This document shows positions 36,423 to 44,711 of a DNA stretch of 64,000 bases, in pieces. The stretch is from RPQJ01 sp963762315 (GTDB lineage: Bacteria; Pseudomonadota; Gammaproteobacteria; Steroidobacterales; Steroidobacteraceae): contig CAVXKO010000005.1 in assembly GCA_963762315.1 (NCBI GenBank), positions 558,001 through 622,000 on the forward strand, in the 5' to 3' direction. A program made the position numbers and the translations under genes. Numbering within the stretch: the stretch's first letter is position 1; each line of letters opens with the position of its first letter. The notes beneath the pieces were generated by a model. It searched no databases. It saw nothing but the letters and a program-made list of their open reading frames with translations, and was not told where the DNA came from.

Positions 36423-36764
36423 TCACCGGGACGTGGCGTGCACCTGGTGCAGCAGGCGGTGCGCGAACGGGGCGATGAGGATCGCCGTGACGGCGACGAA
36501 CACCAAGCCGCTGTAGAGCGCGTAGAACGAGGCAAACAGCTTGCCGCCCGGCGTGGCGAGCGGCGACACCGGGCCCATGCCGGTGAGGATCATGCTGGCG
36601 TTCAGCAGCGCGTCGATCCAGGGCATGCCCTCGGTTTCCCGGTATCCGAGCGCGCCCATGGCTAGCGAGCCCGCGATGATGGCGAACCCGACCAGTCCGT
36701 GACGCGTCACCCGGTTCCAGAAGCGCCGCAACGGCAGCAGCGGTTCCACGTGTCGTTCGTACAT
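36423..36764 (-). CDS. Two-helix ion-channel-like membrane protein
   Basis: 113 residues. Two membrane helices (about 24-42, GLVGFAIIAGSLAMGALGY, and 78-98, FASFYALYSGLVFVAVTAILI) flank a re-entrant loop, WIDALLNASMILTGMGPVSPL. The layout is that of a two-TM potassium channel subunit, but the selectivity filter TxGYG is replaced by TGMGP. No cytosolic gating domain is present. The stop overlaps a possible GTG start of the dehydrogenase downstream. Whether it conducts ions is unproven. Confidence 0.6.
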   Translation of the reverse strand: MYERHVEPLLPLRRFWNRVTRHGLVGFAIIAGSLAMGALGYRETEGMPWIDALLNASMILTGMGPVSPLATPGGKLFASFYALYSGLVFVAVTAILIAPFAHRLLHQVHATSR

Positions 36765-36838
36765 CGCCTTGCCTCCTCGAGGAGCGTGAGGGCGCTAGCG
36801 TAGCAGCCGTCGCGCCCGGTCCGTGTATCCTGCGCGGC

Positions 36839-37444
36839 GTGGCGAGCCGCAAACCAACCGTGCGCCGCGCCCGGCGCGCGCCGAAAACGACCTCCCCCGC
36901 TGATCGACCGCTGCGGTCCCTCGACCGGGACACGATCCGCGCGCGTTTCGCTGAAGCGCTGCAGCAATCCGACGGCCTCCAGGGTGCGCACTGCATCCAC
37001 GAACTGTGGATGCGCGGCGAGATCGGCTTGAACATCGAGTCGGCGCTGGCGCAGCTGTGGGGTCGCGCCGCGGACTCCGTGCCCGACTGGCTCCCCATGC
37101 GCTACGTCGAGTGGCTGCCGCTGCTGTACGAGGTTGCGGGCCGTTGTCGTGCGCAAGGCCGCGGCCGCAGCAACATCTACCTCGTGCTGCTCGATTACGC
37201 CGACAGCCGGCCCGAACCCTTCGGCGTGTACGTCGGTATGAGTCGCTACCCGGCGGCCGAGCGGTTCGACCAGCACAAGCAGGGCATTCGCGCCGCGGGC
37301 AGCGTGTTGAAGCGCGGACTCGAGGTGCTCACAGGCCCGGCGCTGCACCTGCAGCGCATCCCCCAAGCGGAGGCAGCCCGGATCGAGGAGGAACTCGCCG
37401 AGGCGCTACGCGCCGAGGGCTTGTTCGTGCAGGGCGGTCACTGA
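36839..37444 (+). CDS. GIY-YIG-like domain protein
   Basis: 201 residues from GTG 36839. A basic N-terminus (RKPTVRRARRAPK) leads to a helical region, then NIYLVLLDYADSRPEPFGVYVGMSRYPAAERFDQHKQGIRAA. That pattern fits a divergent GIY-YIG fold (YVG, then Arg in AERF and His in QHK), with a Glu-rich C-terminus. GIY-YIG domains cut or repair DNA; here the first GIY element is weak, so activity is uncertain. The gene ends 7 bases inside the end of the convergent protease gene. Confidence 0.5.
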   Translation: MASRKPTVRRARRAPKTTSPADRPLRSLDRDTIRARFAEALQQSDGLQGAHCIHELWMRGEIGLNIESALAQLWGRAADSVPDWLPMRYVEWLPLLYEVAGRCRAQGRGRSNIYLVLLDYADSRPEPFGVYVGMSRYPAAERFDQHKQGIRAAGSVLKRGLEVLTGPALHLQRIPQAEAARIEEELAEALRAEGLFVQGGH

Positions 37445-38754
37445 TTGCCGCCGTGTCCCTTGCTCGCTGCCTTCGGTCCCACCCATTCGATCTCCGACGT
37501 GTCGAGGAATCGATGCTGATAGGCGAAGAGCGAACTCTGCTCCTCGCTCGTCAGTCGCAGGAACATCAGCTCGAGCGGACGGTCCGTCGCTGCGGCACGC
37601 CGGGCGATCGACTCCAGTTCGGCCAGCGAACGCACCGGTTGCCCGCCGGCGGCCGTCAGCAGGTCGGCCGGTTGCAGCCCTGAGGCCTCCGCTGCGGAGC
37701 CCGGCTCGACGTGATGCACCATCAGCGCCGGCTCGCCCGCGAGCAGACCCGCTGTGAACAGTTCCGCCTCGGAGAACAGCGCCCCTGAAACCCACAGCCC
37801 CTCGCGCTCGGTCAGCTTCGGCGTGGCCGGCCAGCGACCCTTCACCGTGACGATCTTCCCGTCGCGCCTGACGTCGAGGCTCACGTCATCGAGGTGGCCG
37901 CGCAGTGCATCGACGAGATCGGTCTCAGTTTGCAGCGGACCGCGCGCCGTGGCGGCGCCGACCAGTTCGTCGCCGACCCGCAGGTCGAGCATGTCTTTCG
38001 GCAGGCGCGTGCGGGCTACGAGCAGCGTCTGCTCGTCGTCCGCATCCACGGCGAAGTCGACGAGGCGCTGCGGCGGCGACGGATCGCGCCCCTCCTGCAG
38101 CAGGCGAATGATGGTGCAGGCGAAAGGCGCGGGCACTGCGAAGCTGAGCCCTTCCGCTTCGCCCTTGCGCATGGTCGAGGCGTTGATGCCGACGACGCGC
38201 CCTGTCTCGAGGCTGATCAACGGGCCGCCGGAATTTCCTTCGTTGATCGGCGCGTCCGTCTGCAGCATCTCCGGGCCGAGCCGCGACGTGACGGCCGACG
38301 CGATGCCGCGCGTCCCGGTGAATCGAAATCCCCAGGGATGGCCGAAGGCGCCGACCGGATGCCCGACGGCCGGGATCTGGGAACACTCGAGCGCGGGTTC
38401 GGAGGGCTGGCGGGCCAGGCGCTTCGGGTCGTACGCGACGATCGCGAGGTCGAGAAACGGATCCACGTACACGCGCTTCGCAGGCATCGACTTGCCGTCT
38501 TCGAACGCGAGCACCATCTCGCTGTACGAGTGGCTGGCGACGTGCGCATTCGTCAGCACCCACCCGCGCGCGGCATCGACGACGATGCCGGCGCCCTCGA
38601 ACGAGCCCTGTTCGTCCTCGGCGAAAGCTTCCTGCACCGACGTGCGGATCTGGACGGTCCAGCCCCGTGCCGCCCGGAACGCATCCTCGGCCGTCGATTC
38701 CGCGAGTGCGGCCGTGGCGAGGAGGGAGAGCGCGAGGCCCGTGAGAAAACGCAT
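37438..38754 (-). CDS. Trypsin-like serine protease with PDZ domain (S1C/HtrA-like)
   Basis: 438 residues from ATG 38752-38754 (AAGGA upstream). A signal peptide (LALSLLATAALA) precedes a protease domain with the triad His in TNAHVASHS, Asp in PFLDLAIVAYD and Ser in NEGNSGGPL. A C-terminal PDZ-like region follows (VHHVEPGSAAEASGLQPADLLTAAGG). Like Deg/HtrA proteins it probably handles misfolded periplasmic protein, although the spacing and the extra mid-domain (DMLDLRVGDELVG) differ from classic DegP. It is divergent from the UDG-family gene. Confidence 0.85.
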   Translation of the reverse strand: MRFLTGLALSLLATAALAESTAEDAFRAARGWTVQIRTSVQEAFAEDEQGSFEGAGIVVDAARGWVLTNAHVASHSYSEMVLAFEDGKSMPAKRVYVDPFLDLAIVAYDPKRLARQPSEPALECSQIPAVGHPVGAFGHPWGFRFTGTRGIASAVTSRLGPEMLQTDAPINEGNSGGPLISLETGRVVGINASTMRKGEAEGLSFAVPAPFACTIIRLLQEGRDPSPPQRLVDFAVDADDEQTLLVARTRLPKDMLDLRVGDELVGAATARGPLQTETDLVDALRGHLDDVSLDVRRDGKIVTVKGRWPATPKLTEREGLWVSGALFSEAELFTAGLLAGEPALMVHHVEPGSAAEASGLQPADLLTAAGGQPVRSLAELESIARRAAATDRPLELMFLRLTSEEQSSLFAYQHRFLDTSEIEWVGPKAASKGHGGNQ

Positions 38755-38820
38755 GGGGGATCCTTGTGGAAACGCTGCGGGCGCATTATCAGGGACAATC
38801 ACCCTGGCTGGAAAAATCTC

Positions 38821-39438
38821 GTGACGAAGGTCTCGGACGCCCTTGCAGAACTGCTGCGTGAGGTTCGCGCCTGCCGGCTCTGCGAGGCGCACCTGCCGCT
38901 CGGACCGCGGCCGGTGCTGCGCGCGGACAGCCGGGCCCGACTCCTGATCGTCGGGCAGGCGCCCGGCACGCGAGTGCACGCCACGGGCATTCCCTGGAAC
39001 GATCCGAGCGGCGACCGACTGCGGGCGTGGCTCGATGTCGATCGCGACACTTTCTACGACGAAAGCCGCATCGCCATCATTCCGGCCGGCCTGTGCTATC
39101 CGGGGCGCGGCCGTTCCGGCGACCTGCCGCCGCGTCCCGAATGCGCGCCCTTGTGGCATCCGAAACTGCGGGCCTTGCTGCCGGACATCCGTCTCACGCT
39201 GCTGGTCGGGCAGTACGCGCAGTCGTTCTATCTGGGCAGCCGCCGCAAGCCGACGCTCACCGAAACGGTGCATGCCTGGCGCGGGTACCTGCCGGATTTC
39301 CTGCCGACGCCGCACCCCTCGCCGCGCAATACGCGCTGGCTGCAGGTGAATCCGTGGTTCGAGCGCGAGGTCCTGCCGGACCTGCGTGCACGCGTACGGC
39401 CACTCCTCCGTGACGCCGGGCGCAAAGCGCATTTGTAG
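38821..39438 (+). CDS. Uracil-DNA glycosylase family protein
   Basis: 205 residues from GTG 38821. The UDG fold shows an N-terminal Cys pair (EVRACRLCEAHLP), the water-activating loop IVGQAPGTRVHATGIPWNDPSGDRL, IIPAGLCYPG and the C-terminal HPSPRNTRWL motif that carries the catalytic-loop His. The Cys pair resembles part of the Fe-S site of family 4/5 enzymes, but the other two ligands are not obvious. It likely excises uracil or acts on a related base. It lies ~100 bases upstream of the hydrogenase operon with no clear functional link. Confidence 0.8.
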   Translation: MTKVSDALAELLREVRACRLCEAHLPLGPRPVLRADSRARLLIVGQAPGTRVHATGIPWNDPSGDRLRAWLDVDRDTFYDESRIAIIPAGLCYPGRGRSGDLPPRPECAPLWHPKLRALLPDIRLTLLVGQYAQSFYLGSRRKPTLTETVHAWRGYLPDFLPTPHPSPRNTRWLQVNPWFEREVLPDLRARVRPLLRDAGRKAHL

Positions 39439-39499
39439 CGAAGGATCCGGGGTTTTCCGCGATGATCGGGCCCTCCGGCCGCGAGTAAAGTTCGCCTGT

Positions 39500-39521
39500 G
39501 CCGGGCCGGGTTCGGCCCGGC
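39500..39521. promoter_or_regulatory. Strong hairpin upstream of hoxF
   Basis: Arms GCCGGGCC (39500-39507) and GGCCCGGC (39514-39521) pair perfectly around GGGTTC, ending 19 bases before the hoxF GTG. No T-run follows, so it is not a standard terminator. It could be an mRNA leader structure. A six-codon frame (ATG 39528 to TGA 39546-39548) overlaps the hoxF start. Confidence 0.45.
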
Positions 39522-39540
39522 GGTGCCATGAACGAACACC

Positions 39541-41413
39541 GTGACTGACAACAGCCCCGACCTCGAATTGCGGGTACGAGCGATCGCCACACGCTGGCGC
39601 CACGACCCGACCCGACTGGTGCAGGTCCTGCGCGAAGTGCAGGAGGACTGCGGTTACGTGCCGCCCCGTGCGATATCGCTCGTGGCGCGCTTCCTGCGCC
39701 TGCCGCACTCGCGCGTGAAGGGCGTCGCCGGCTTCTATTCCTTCCTCGCCACGGAGCCGCGCGGCGAGTACCGCATCCTCTTTTCCGACAACGTCACGGA
39801 CCGCATGCAGGGCAGCCAGGAGCTGCATGGATGCGCTGTGCCGGCAGCTCTGGGCGGAGCCCGGCAAGGTCGCGGGCGACGGGCTCGTCAGCGTGGACCG
39901 CACGTCCTGCATCGGCATGTGCGACCAGGGGCCGGCGCTGCTCGTCAACGGACGCACCGTCCCGGCGCTGACCGCCGATCGCATCAGGACGATCGGCGAA
40001 CTCGTGCTGGCTCGCGTGCCGCTCGCCGACTGGCCCGCCGAGTTGTTCGTCGTGCACGACAACGTGCGCCGCTCCGACATCCTGCTGGCCCAGTCGCTGC
40101 AGAGCGGCGATGCGATCCGGGCCGCCCTGCAGCGCGGCGCGCGCGGCTGGTCCGAGCATCCGGCCAACGAGCGATCCTGGCGCGAGGCTTACGTCGGCGC
40201 GGCCCAGGGTCCGGTGGCGACGCTCGAGGAAATCAAGCGCTCGAACCTGCGCGGCCGCGGCGGTGCGGGCTTCACCACCGGCATCAAGTGGGAAGCGTGC
40301 CGTCATGCGACGGGACTCGCGCGCTACGTCGTCTGCAACGCCGACGAGGGCGAGCCCGGCACGTTCAAGGACCGCGTGCTGCTCACCCGCCACGCCGACC
40401 TCGTGTTCGACGGCATGACGGTCGCGGCCTACGCCGTGGGCGCGAGCTACGGATTCCTCTACCTGCGGGGCGAGTATCGCTACCTCCTCGAGCCGTTGAA
40501 CGCGGTGCTGCAGCGGCGGCGTGAAGCGAACCTGCTCGGCGCCGGCATCTGCGGGCAACCGGGCTTCGATTTCGACATCGAGATCCACGTCGGCGCGGGG
40601 TCGTACGTGTGCGGCGAGGAATCCGCGCTGATCGAGTCGCTCGAGGGCAAGCGCGGCGTGCCGCGCAACCGGCCGCCGTATCCGGTGACGAACGGTTACC
40701 TGCAGCAGCCGACGATCGTGAACAACGTCGAGACGCTCTGCGCCGCGGCGCTCATCGCCGTGCACGGCGGCGACTGGTATCGCAGCATCGGCACGCTGAA
40801 ATCCTCCGGCACGAAGATCCTCTCCGTGTCCGGGGACGTCGAGCGTCCCGGCCTCTACGAGTATCCGTTCGGCGTGCCCGTGCGGCAGGTGCTGGAGGAT
40901 TGCGGCGCCCGCGGCACGCAGGCGGTGCAAATCAGCGGCCCGTCGGGCGTCTGCATCGACGCCACGGAATTCGACCGTCGCATCGCGTTCGAAGACCTGC
41001 CGACGGCCGGCGCGTTCACCGTGTTCGACGCCAGCCGCGACATGTTCGAGGTGGCGCGAACCTACGCGCACTTCTTCGCGCACGAGAGCTGCGGGTTCTG
41101 CACGCCGTGCCGCGTCGGCACCTCGATGCTGGTCGACGCGATGGACAAGATCCACGACGGCAACGGCACGCAGCACGAGCTGCAGGAGATGAGCCGTCTC
41201 AACAAGGTGCTGCTGATGTCGGCGCACTGCGGCCTCGGGCACACGGCCTGCAACCCGATCCTCGACACGATGAAGCGCTTTCGCCCGGCGTACGAGCGCA
41301 AGCTGCGCTCGCTCGACTTCGCGCCGGCCTTCGATCTCGACGGAGCGCTCGCCCGTGCCCGCCAGATGACGGGCCGTGACGACGCGGGCGCGCACCTGGA
41401 GTCACACCCGTGA
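39541..41413 (+). CDS. hoxF: NAD-reducing hydrogenase diaphorase subunit HoxF, frame broken near 39826
   Basis: About 623 residues after joining frames. The N-terminal 24-kDa thioredoxin-like domain (VQEDCGYVPPRAISLVARFLRLPHSRVKGVAGFYSF, TSCIGMC) is fused to the 51-kDa NADH/FMN domain: LRGRGGAGFTTGIKWE, NADEGEPGTFKDR, and the [4Fe-4S] set SCGFCTPCRVG with HCGLGHTACNP. One extra C at 39826 splits GSQEL from MDALCRQLWAEPG. The GTG start at 39541 follows a hairpin. HoxF passes H2-derived electrons to NAD+. hoxU begins in a 4-base overlap. Confidence 0.92.
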
Positions 41414-42144
41414 TCGGCGGTCCCACGTTCCTGCTCGACGGCGAAGAAGTGCCCTTCCAGCCCGGCCAGACGGTCCTGCAGGCGGCGCTGACGGCGGGTC
41501 GCTACATCCCGCACCTGTGCTACCACCCGGAGTTCACGCCGCACGGCAGCTGCAAGGTGTGCACCTGCAAGGTCAACGGCCGCACCGTGGCGTCCTGCAC
41601 CACGCCCGCCGAGGCGGCGATCGAGGTGGAGAGCAACACCGAGGAACTCAACGAGCTGCGCCGGACGCTGGTCCAGATGCTGTTCGCCGAGGGCAACCAT
41701 TTCTGCCCGTCCTGCGAGAAGAGCGGCAACTGCGGCCTGCAGGCGCTCGGCTACGACCTCGGGGTGATGACCGCGGGCTTCCGGCACCTGTTTCCGGTAC
41801 GGCCCGTCGACGCCTCTCACCCCGAGATCTGGCTGGACTTCAACCGCTGCATCCTGTGCGAGCTTTGCGTGCGGGCATCGCGCGACGTGGACGGCAAGCA
41901 CGTCTTCGCGCTGGGCGGTCGCGGTCTCGAGAAGCACCTCATCGTGAACGCGGAGTCCGGCCGCCTCGCCGATACGGACGTGGCCGTGACCGACAAGGCC
42001 ATGGAGGTGTGCCCGGTGGGCGTGATCCTGCGCAAGCGCGAAGGTTTCAAGGTGCCGATCGGGCGGCGCCGCTACGACTTGAGCCCCGTCAGTGCGCAAG
42101 CCCGCGAAGATGCGCCGCGGCCGATGGAGAAGCGGCATGAGTGA
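41410..42144 (+). CDS. hoxU: Hydrogenase diaphorase subunit HoxU
   Basis: 244 residues from GTG 41410, overlapping the hoxF stop. The N-terminal [2Fe-2S] ferredoxin domain (LCYHPEFTPHGSCKVCTCKVNG, SCTTP) is followed by the His/Cys-ligated cluster region HFCPSCEKSGNCGLQALGYD and a [4Fe-4S] motif (CILCELCVRASRDVDGK, EVCPVGVILRK). This layout matches HoxU/NuoG N-terminus. It wires the HoxYH hydrogenase to HoxF in the cytosol. hoxY starts before its stop. Confidence 0.95.
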   Translation: MIGGPTFLLDGEEVPFQPGQTVLQAALTAGRYIPHLCYHPEFTPHGSCKVCTCKVNGRTVASCTTPAEAAIEVESNTEELNELRRTLVQMLFAEGNHFCPSCEKSGNCGLQALGYDLGVMTAGFRHLFPVRPVDASHPEIWLDFNRCILCELCVRASRDVDGKHVFALGGRGLEKHLIVNAESGRLADTDVAVTDKAMEVCPVGVILRKREGFKVPIGRRRYDLSPVSAQAREDAPRPMEKRHE

Positions 42145-42688
42145 TCCCGCCCGCCGCAAGCTCAGGGTCGCGACGACGTCGCTCGCGGGCTGCTTCGGCT
42201 GCCACATGTCGCTGCTCGACATCGACGAACGGCTGTTCCCGCTCCTCGATCTCATCGAGTTCGACCGCTCGCCGCTGACCGACATCAAGCACTGCGGCCC
42301 GTGCGACCTCGGCATCGTCGAGGGCGGCATCTGCAACGCCGAGAACGTGCACGTGCTGCGCGAGTTCCGCGCCAACTGCAAGATCCTCGTCGCGATCGGC
42401 GCCTGCGCGGTGACGGGCGGGCTGCCCGCGCAACGCAATCATCTCGATCTCGGGCAGTGCCTGCAGGAGGTCTACCTCACCGAGCCGAGCGTCTCGCAGG
42501 GCCTGATCCCGAACGATCCGGAGCTGCCGTTGCCGCTCGACAAGGTGCACCCGCTGCACGAGATCGTGAAGATCGACTACTTCATTCCCGGTTGCCCGCC
42601 CTCGGGCGACGCGATCTGGAAGTTCCTCACCGACCTGATCGAAGGCCGCACGCCGAAGCTCGGCTACGGCATGATCCATTACGACTGA
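42137..42688 (+). CDS. hoxY: [NiFe]-hydrogenase small subunit HoxY
   Basis: 183 residues from ATG 42137, overlapping the hoxU stop by 8 bases. The proximal [4Fe-4S] ligands are visible: SLAGCFGCHMSLLD, HCGPCDLGIVEGGICN, IGACAVTGG and PGCPPSGDAIW. It is short, without a Tat signal or the medial/distal cluster domain, as expected for group 3d cytosolic enzymes. It shuttles electrons from the NiFe site in HoxH to HoxU. Confidence 0.95.
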   Translation: MSDPARRKLRVATTSLAGCFGCHMSLLDIDERLFPLLDLIEFDRSPLTDIKHCGPCDLGIVEGGICNAENVHVLREFRANCKILVAIGACAVTGGLPAQRNHLDLGQCLQEVYLTEPSVSQGLIPNDPELPLPLDKVHPLHEIVKIDYFIPGCPPSGDAIWKFLTDLIEGRTPKLGYGMIHYD

Positions 42689-42694
42689 GAGACC

Positions 42695-44161
42695 ATGGAC
42701 ACCACTGCGCTCGAAACCGCCAGCCAGCCGGAGCGATTGCGCCGGGTCGTGATCGAGCCGCTCTCGCGGGTCGAGGGCCACGGCAAGGTCACGCTGCTCA
42801 TGGACGAGGACGACCACGTGCAGCAGGCGCGGCTGCACATCGTCGAGTTCCGCGCGTTCGAGAAATTCATCCAGGGACGGCCGTACTGGGAAGTGCCGGT
42901 GATGGTGCAGCGGCTGTGCGGCATCTGCCCGGTGAGCCACCACCTCGCGGCCTGCAAGGCGCTCGACCAGGTCGTGGGCGCCACCGAAGTCACGCCGACC
43001 GCCGACAAGATCCGCCGCCTGATGCACTACGGGCAGATCCTGCAGTCGCACGCGCTGCACTTCTTCCACCTGTCGTCGCCCGACCTGCTGTTCGGCTTCG
43101 ATTCCGACGTCGCGCGCCGCAACATCGTCGGCGTCGCCGCGGCGTACCCGGACGTGGCGAAGCAGGGCGTGCTGCTGCGCAAGTACGGCCAGGAAGTGAT
43201 CCGCCACACCGCCGGCAAGCGCATCCACGGCACGGGCTCCGTGCCGGGCGGCGTCAACAAGAGCCTCGGTGCGGACGAGCGCGCGGCGCTGCTTGCGGAC
43301 ATCTACCAGATCGTTGCCTGGAGCCGCGACGCGGTGCGCATGGTGCGACAGCTGTTCGAGCAGAACCTCGAGATGTACCGCTCGTTCGCCACGTTCCCCG
43401 CGCACACGCTGAGCCTCATTCGCGCCGACGGCGCGCTCGATCTCTATCACGGCGGCCTGCGCGCCGTGGATGCCGAAGGCGGGACGATCTTCGACCACCT
43501 CGACTACGACCGGTACTGGGAGCAGATCGCCGAGGACGTGAAGGCCTGGTCGTACATGAAGTTCCCGTTCTTCAAGGCGCTGGGACCGGAGCTGGGCTGG
43601 TACCGCGTGGGGCCGCTGTCGCGCGTGACGCGCTGCGACTTCATCCCGACACCGCTCGCCGACCGCGAGCGGCGCGAGTTCCTCGCCTTCGACGAGGGCC
43701 GCGCCGCGCGCTCGACGCTGGGCTTCCACTGGGCGCGCATGATCGAGATGCTGCACTCGGCCGAGGCGATCAAGGACCTGCTGCACGACGACGACCTCGT
43801 CGGCACCGACCTCATGGCCAGCGGCGAACGCCGGGCGCGCGGCGTCGGTGTCATCGAGGCGCCGCGCGGCACGCTGATCCACCACTACCGCGTCGACGAG
43901 AACGACCAGGTAGTGCGCGCGAACCTGATCGTCTCGACGACGCACAACAACCAGGCCATGAACCTCGCCATCCGCGAGGTGGCGCGCAAGTACCTCGACG
44001 GGCGCAAGCTCACCGAAGGCCTGCTGAACCACATCGAGGTGGCGGTGCGCGCGTTCGATCCGTGTCTGTCCTGCGCCACCCACGCGATGGGCAAGATGCC
44101 GCTGTCCGTCCAGTTGCTGGATGCAGCGGGCGAGCAGGTCGACCAGCTGGTCCGCGGATGA
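42695..44161 (+). CDS. hoxH: [NiFe]-hydrogenase large subunit HoxH
   Basis: 488 residues. The nickel-iron site is given by L1 RLCGICPVSHH (Cys75, Cys78) and L2 DPCLSCATHA (Cys457, Cys460). A 24-residue C-terminal extension after Ala464 would be removed by the protease HoxW on nickel insertion. The N-terminal VIEPLSRVEGHGKVTL is typical. It oxidises H2 to reduce NAD+ (reversible group 3d). The Hyp maturation genes are not in this window. Confidence 0.96.
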   Translation: MDTTALETASQPERLRRVVIEPLSRVEGHGKVTLLMDEDDHVQQARLHIVEFRAFEKFIQGRPYWEVPVMVQRLCGICPVSHHLAACKALDQVVGATEVTPTADKIRRLMHYGQILQSHALHFFHLSSPDLLFGFDSDVARRNIVGVAAAYPDVAKQGVLLRKYGQEVIRHTAGKRIHGTGSVPGGVNKSLGADERAALLADIYQIVAWSRDAVRMVRQLFEQNLEMYRSFATFPAHTLSLIRADGALDLYHGGLRAVDAEGGTIFDHLDYDRYWEQIAEDVKAWSYMKFPFFKALGPELGWYRVGPLSRVTRCDFIPTPLADRERREFLAFDEGRAARSTLGFHWARMIEMLHSAEAIKDLLHDDDLVGTDLMASGERRARGVGVIEAPRGTLIHHYRVDENDQVVRANLIVSTTHNNQAMNLAIREVARKYLDGRKLTEGLLNHIEVAVRAFDPCLSCATHAMGKMPLSVQLLDAAGEQVDQLVRG

Positions 44162-44664
44162 CCGCGGCTCCGGCTCCGGCACCGGTGCTGGTGCTTGCCG
44201 TCGGCAATCCTAGCCGCGGCGACGACGCGCTCGGCCCGGTGCTCGCCGAGCGTCTCGAGGCCGCTGCGTTCCCTGGCGTCGAGGTGCTCACGGATTTCCA
44301 GCTGCAGGTCGAACACGCGCTCGACCTCGTCGGCCGGGAGCGGGTGATCTTCATCGATGCCGGGGCGGGCACGCCGCCGCCCTTCGAGTGGCGGGAGGTC
44401 CGGCCGGCGGCCGATTTCCTGCACACGTCCCACGCGCTTTCTCCGGAGGCGGTACTGGCGACCTATGTCCGCGTGCGCGGCGAGCCGCCTCCCGAGTCAT
44501 GGGTGCTCTGCGTGCGCGGCGAATCGTTCGAGCTCGGCGAGCCCTTGTCGGTTGCCGCAGCGGCTCACCTGGAGGCCGCCTGGCCGGAACTCAGCCGCCG
44601 CCTCGCGAAACCCCCGAGTCGCGCCGAGCACGGATTGCACGCCGCCGCCACAAGCGATATGTAG
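44158..44664 (+). CDS. hoxW: Hydrogenase maturation endopeptidase HoxW
   Basis: 168 residues from ATG 44158, sharing ATGA with the hoxH stop. The HycI/HoxW fold is shown by VLAVGNPSRGDDALGPVLAERLE with the nickel-sensing acid, VIFIDAGAG and HTSHALSPEAVLATY with the His ligand. It cleaves the C-terminal peptide of HoxH after the metal site is built. It closes the operon; C. necator has hoxI next, but here a Cfa-like gene follows after 47 bases. Confidence 0.92.
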   Translation: MTAAPAPAPVLVLAVGNPSRGDDALGPVLAERLEAAAFPGVEVLTDFQLQVEHALDLVGRERVIFIDAGAGTPPPFEWREVRPAADFLHTSHALSPEAVLATYVRVRGEPPPESWVLCVRGESFELGEPLSVAAAAHLEAAWPELSRRLAKPPSRAEHGLHAAATSDM

Positions 44665-44711
44665 TCTCGTACCGGAAAGGCCGGTGCGCGTCGGACGGCC
44701 GGGCGGTATCC

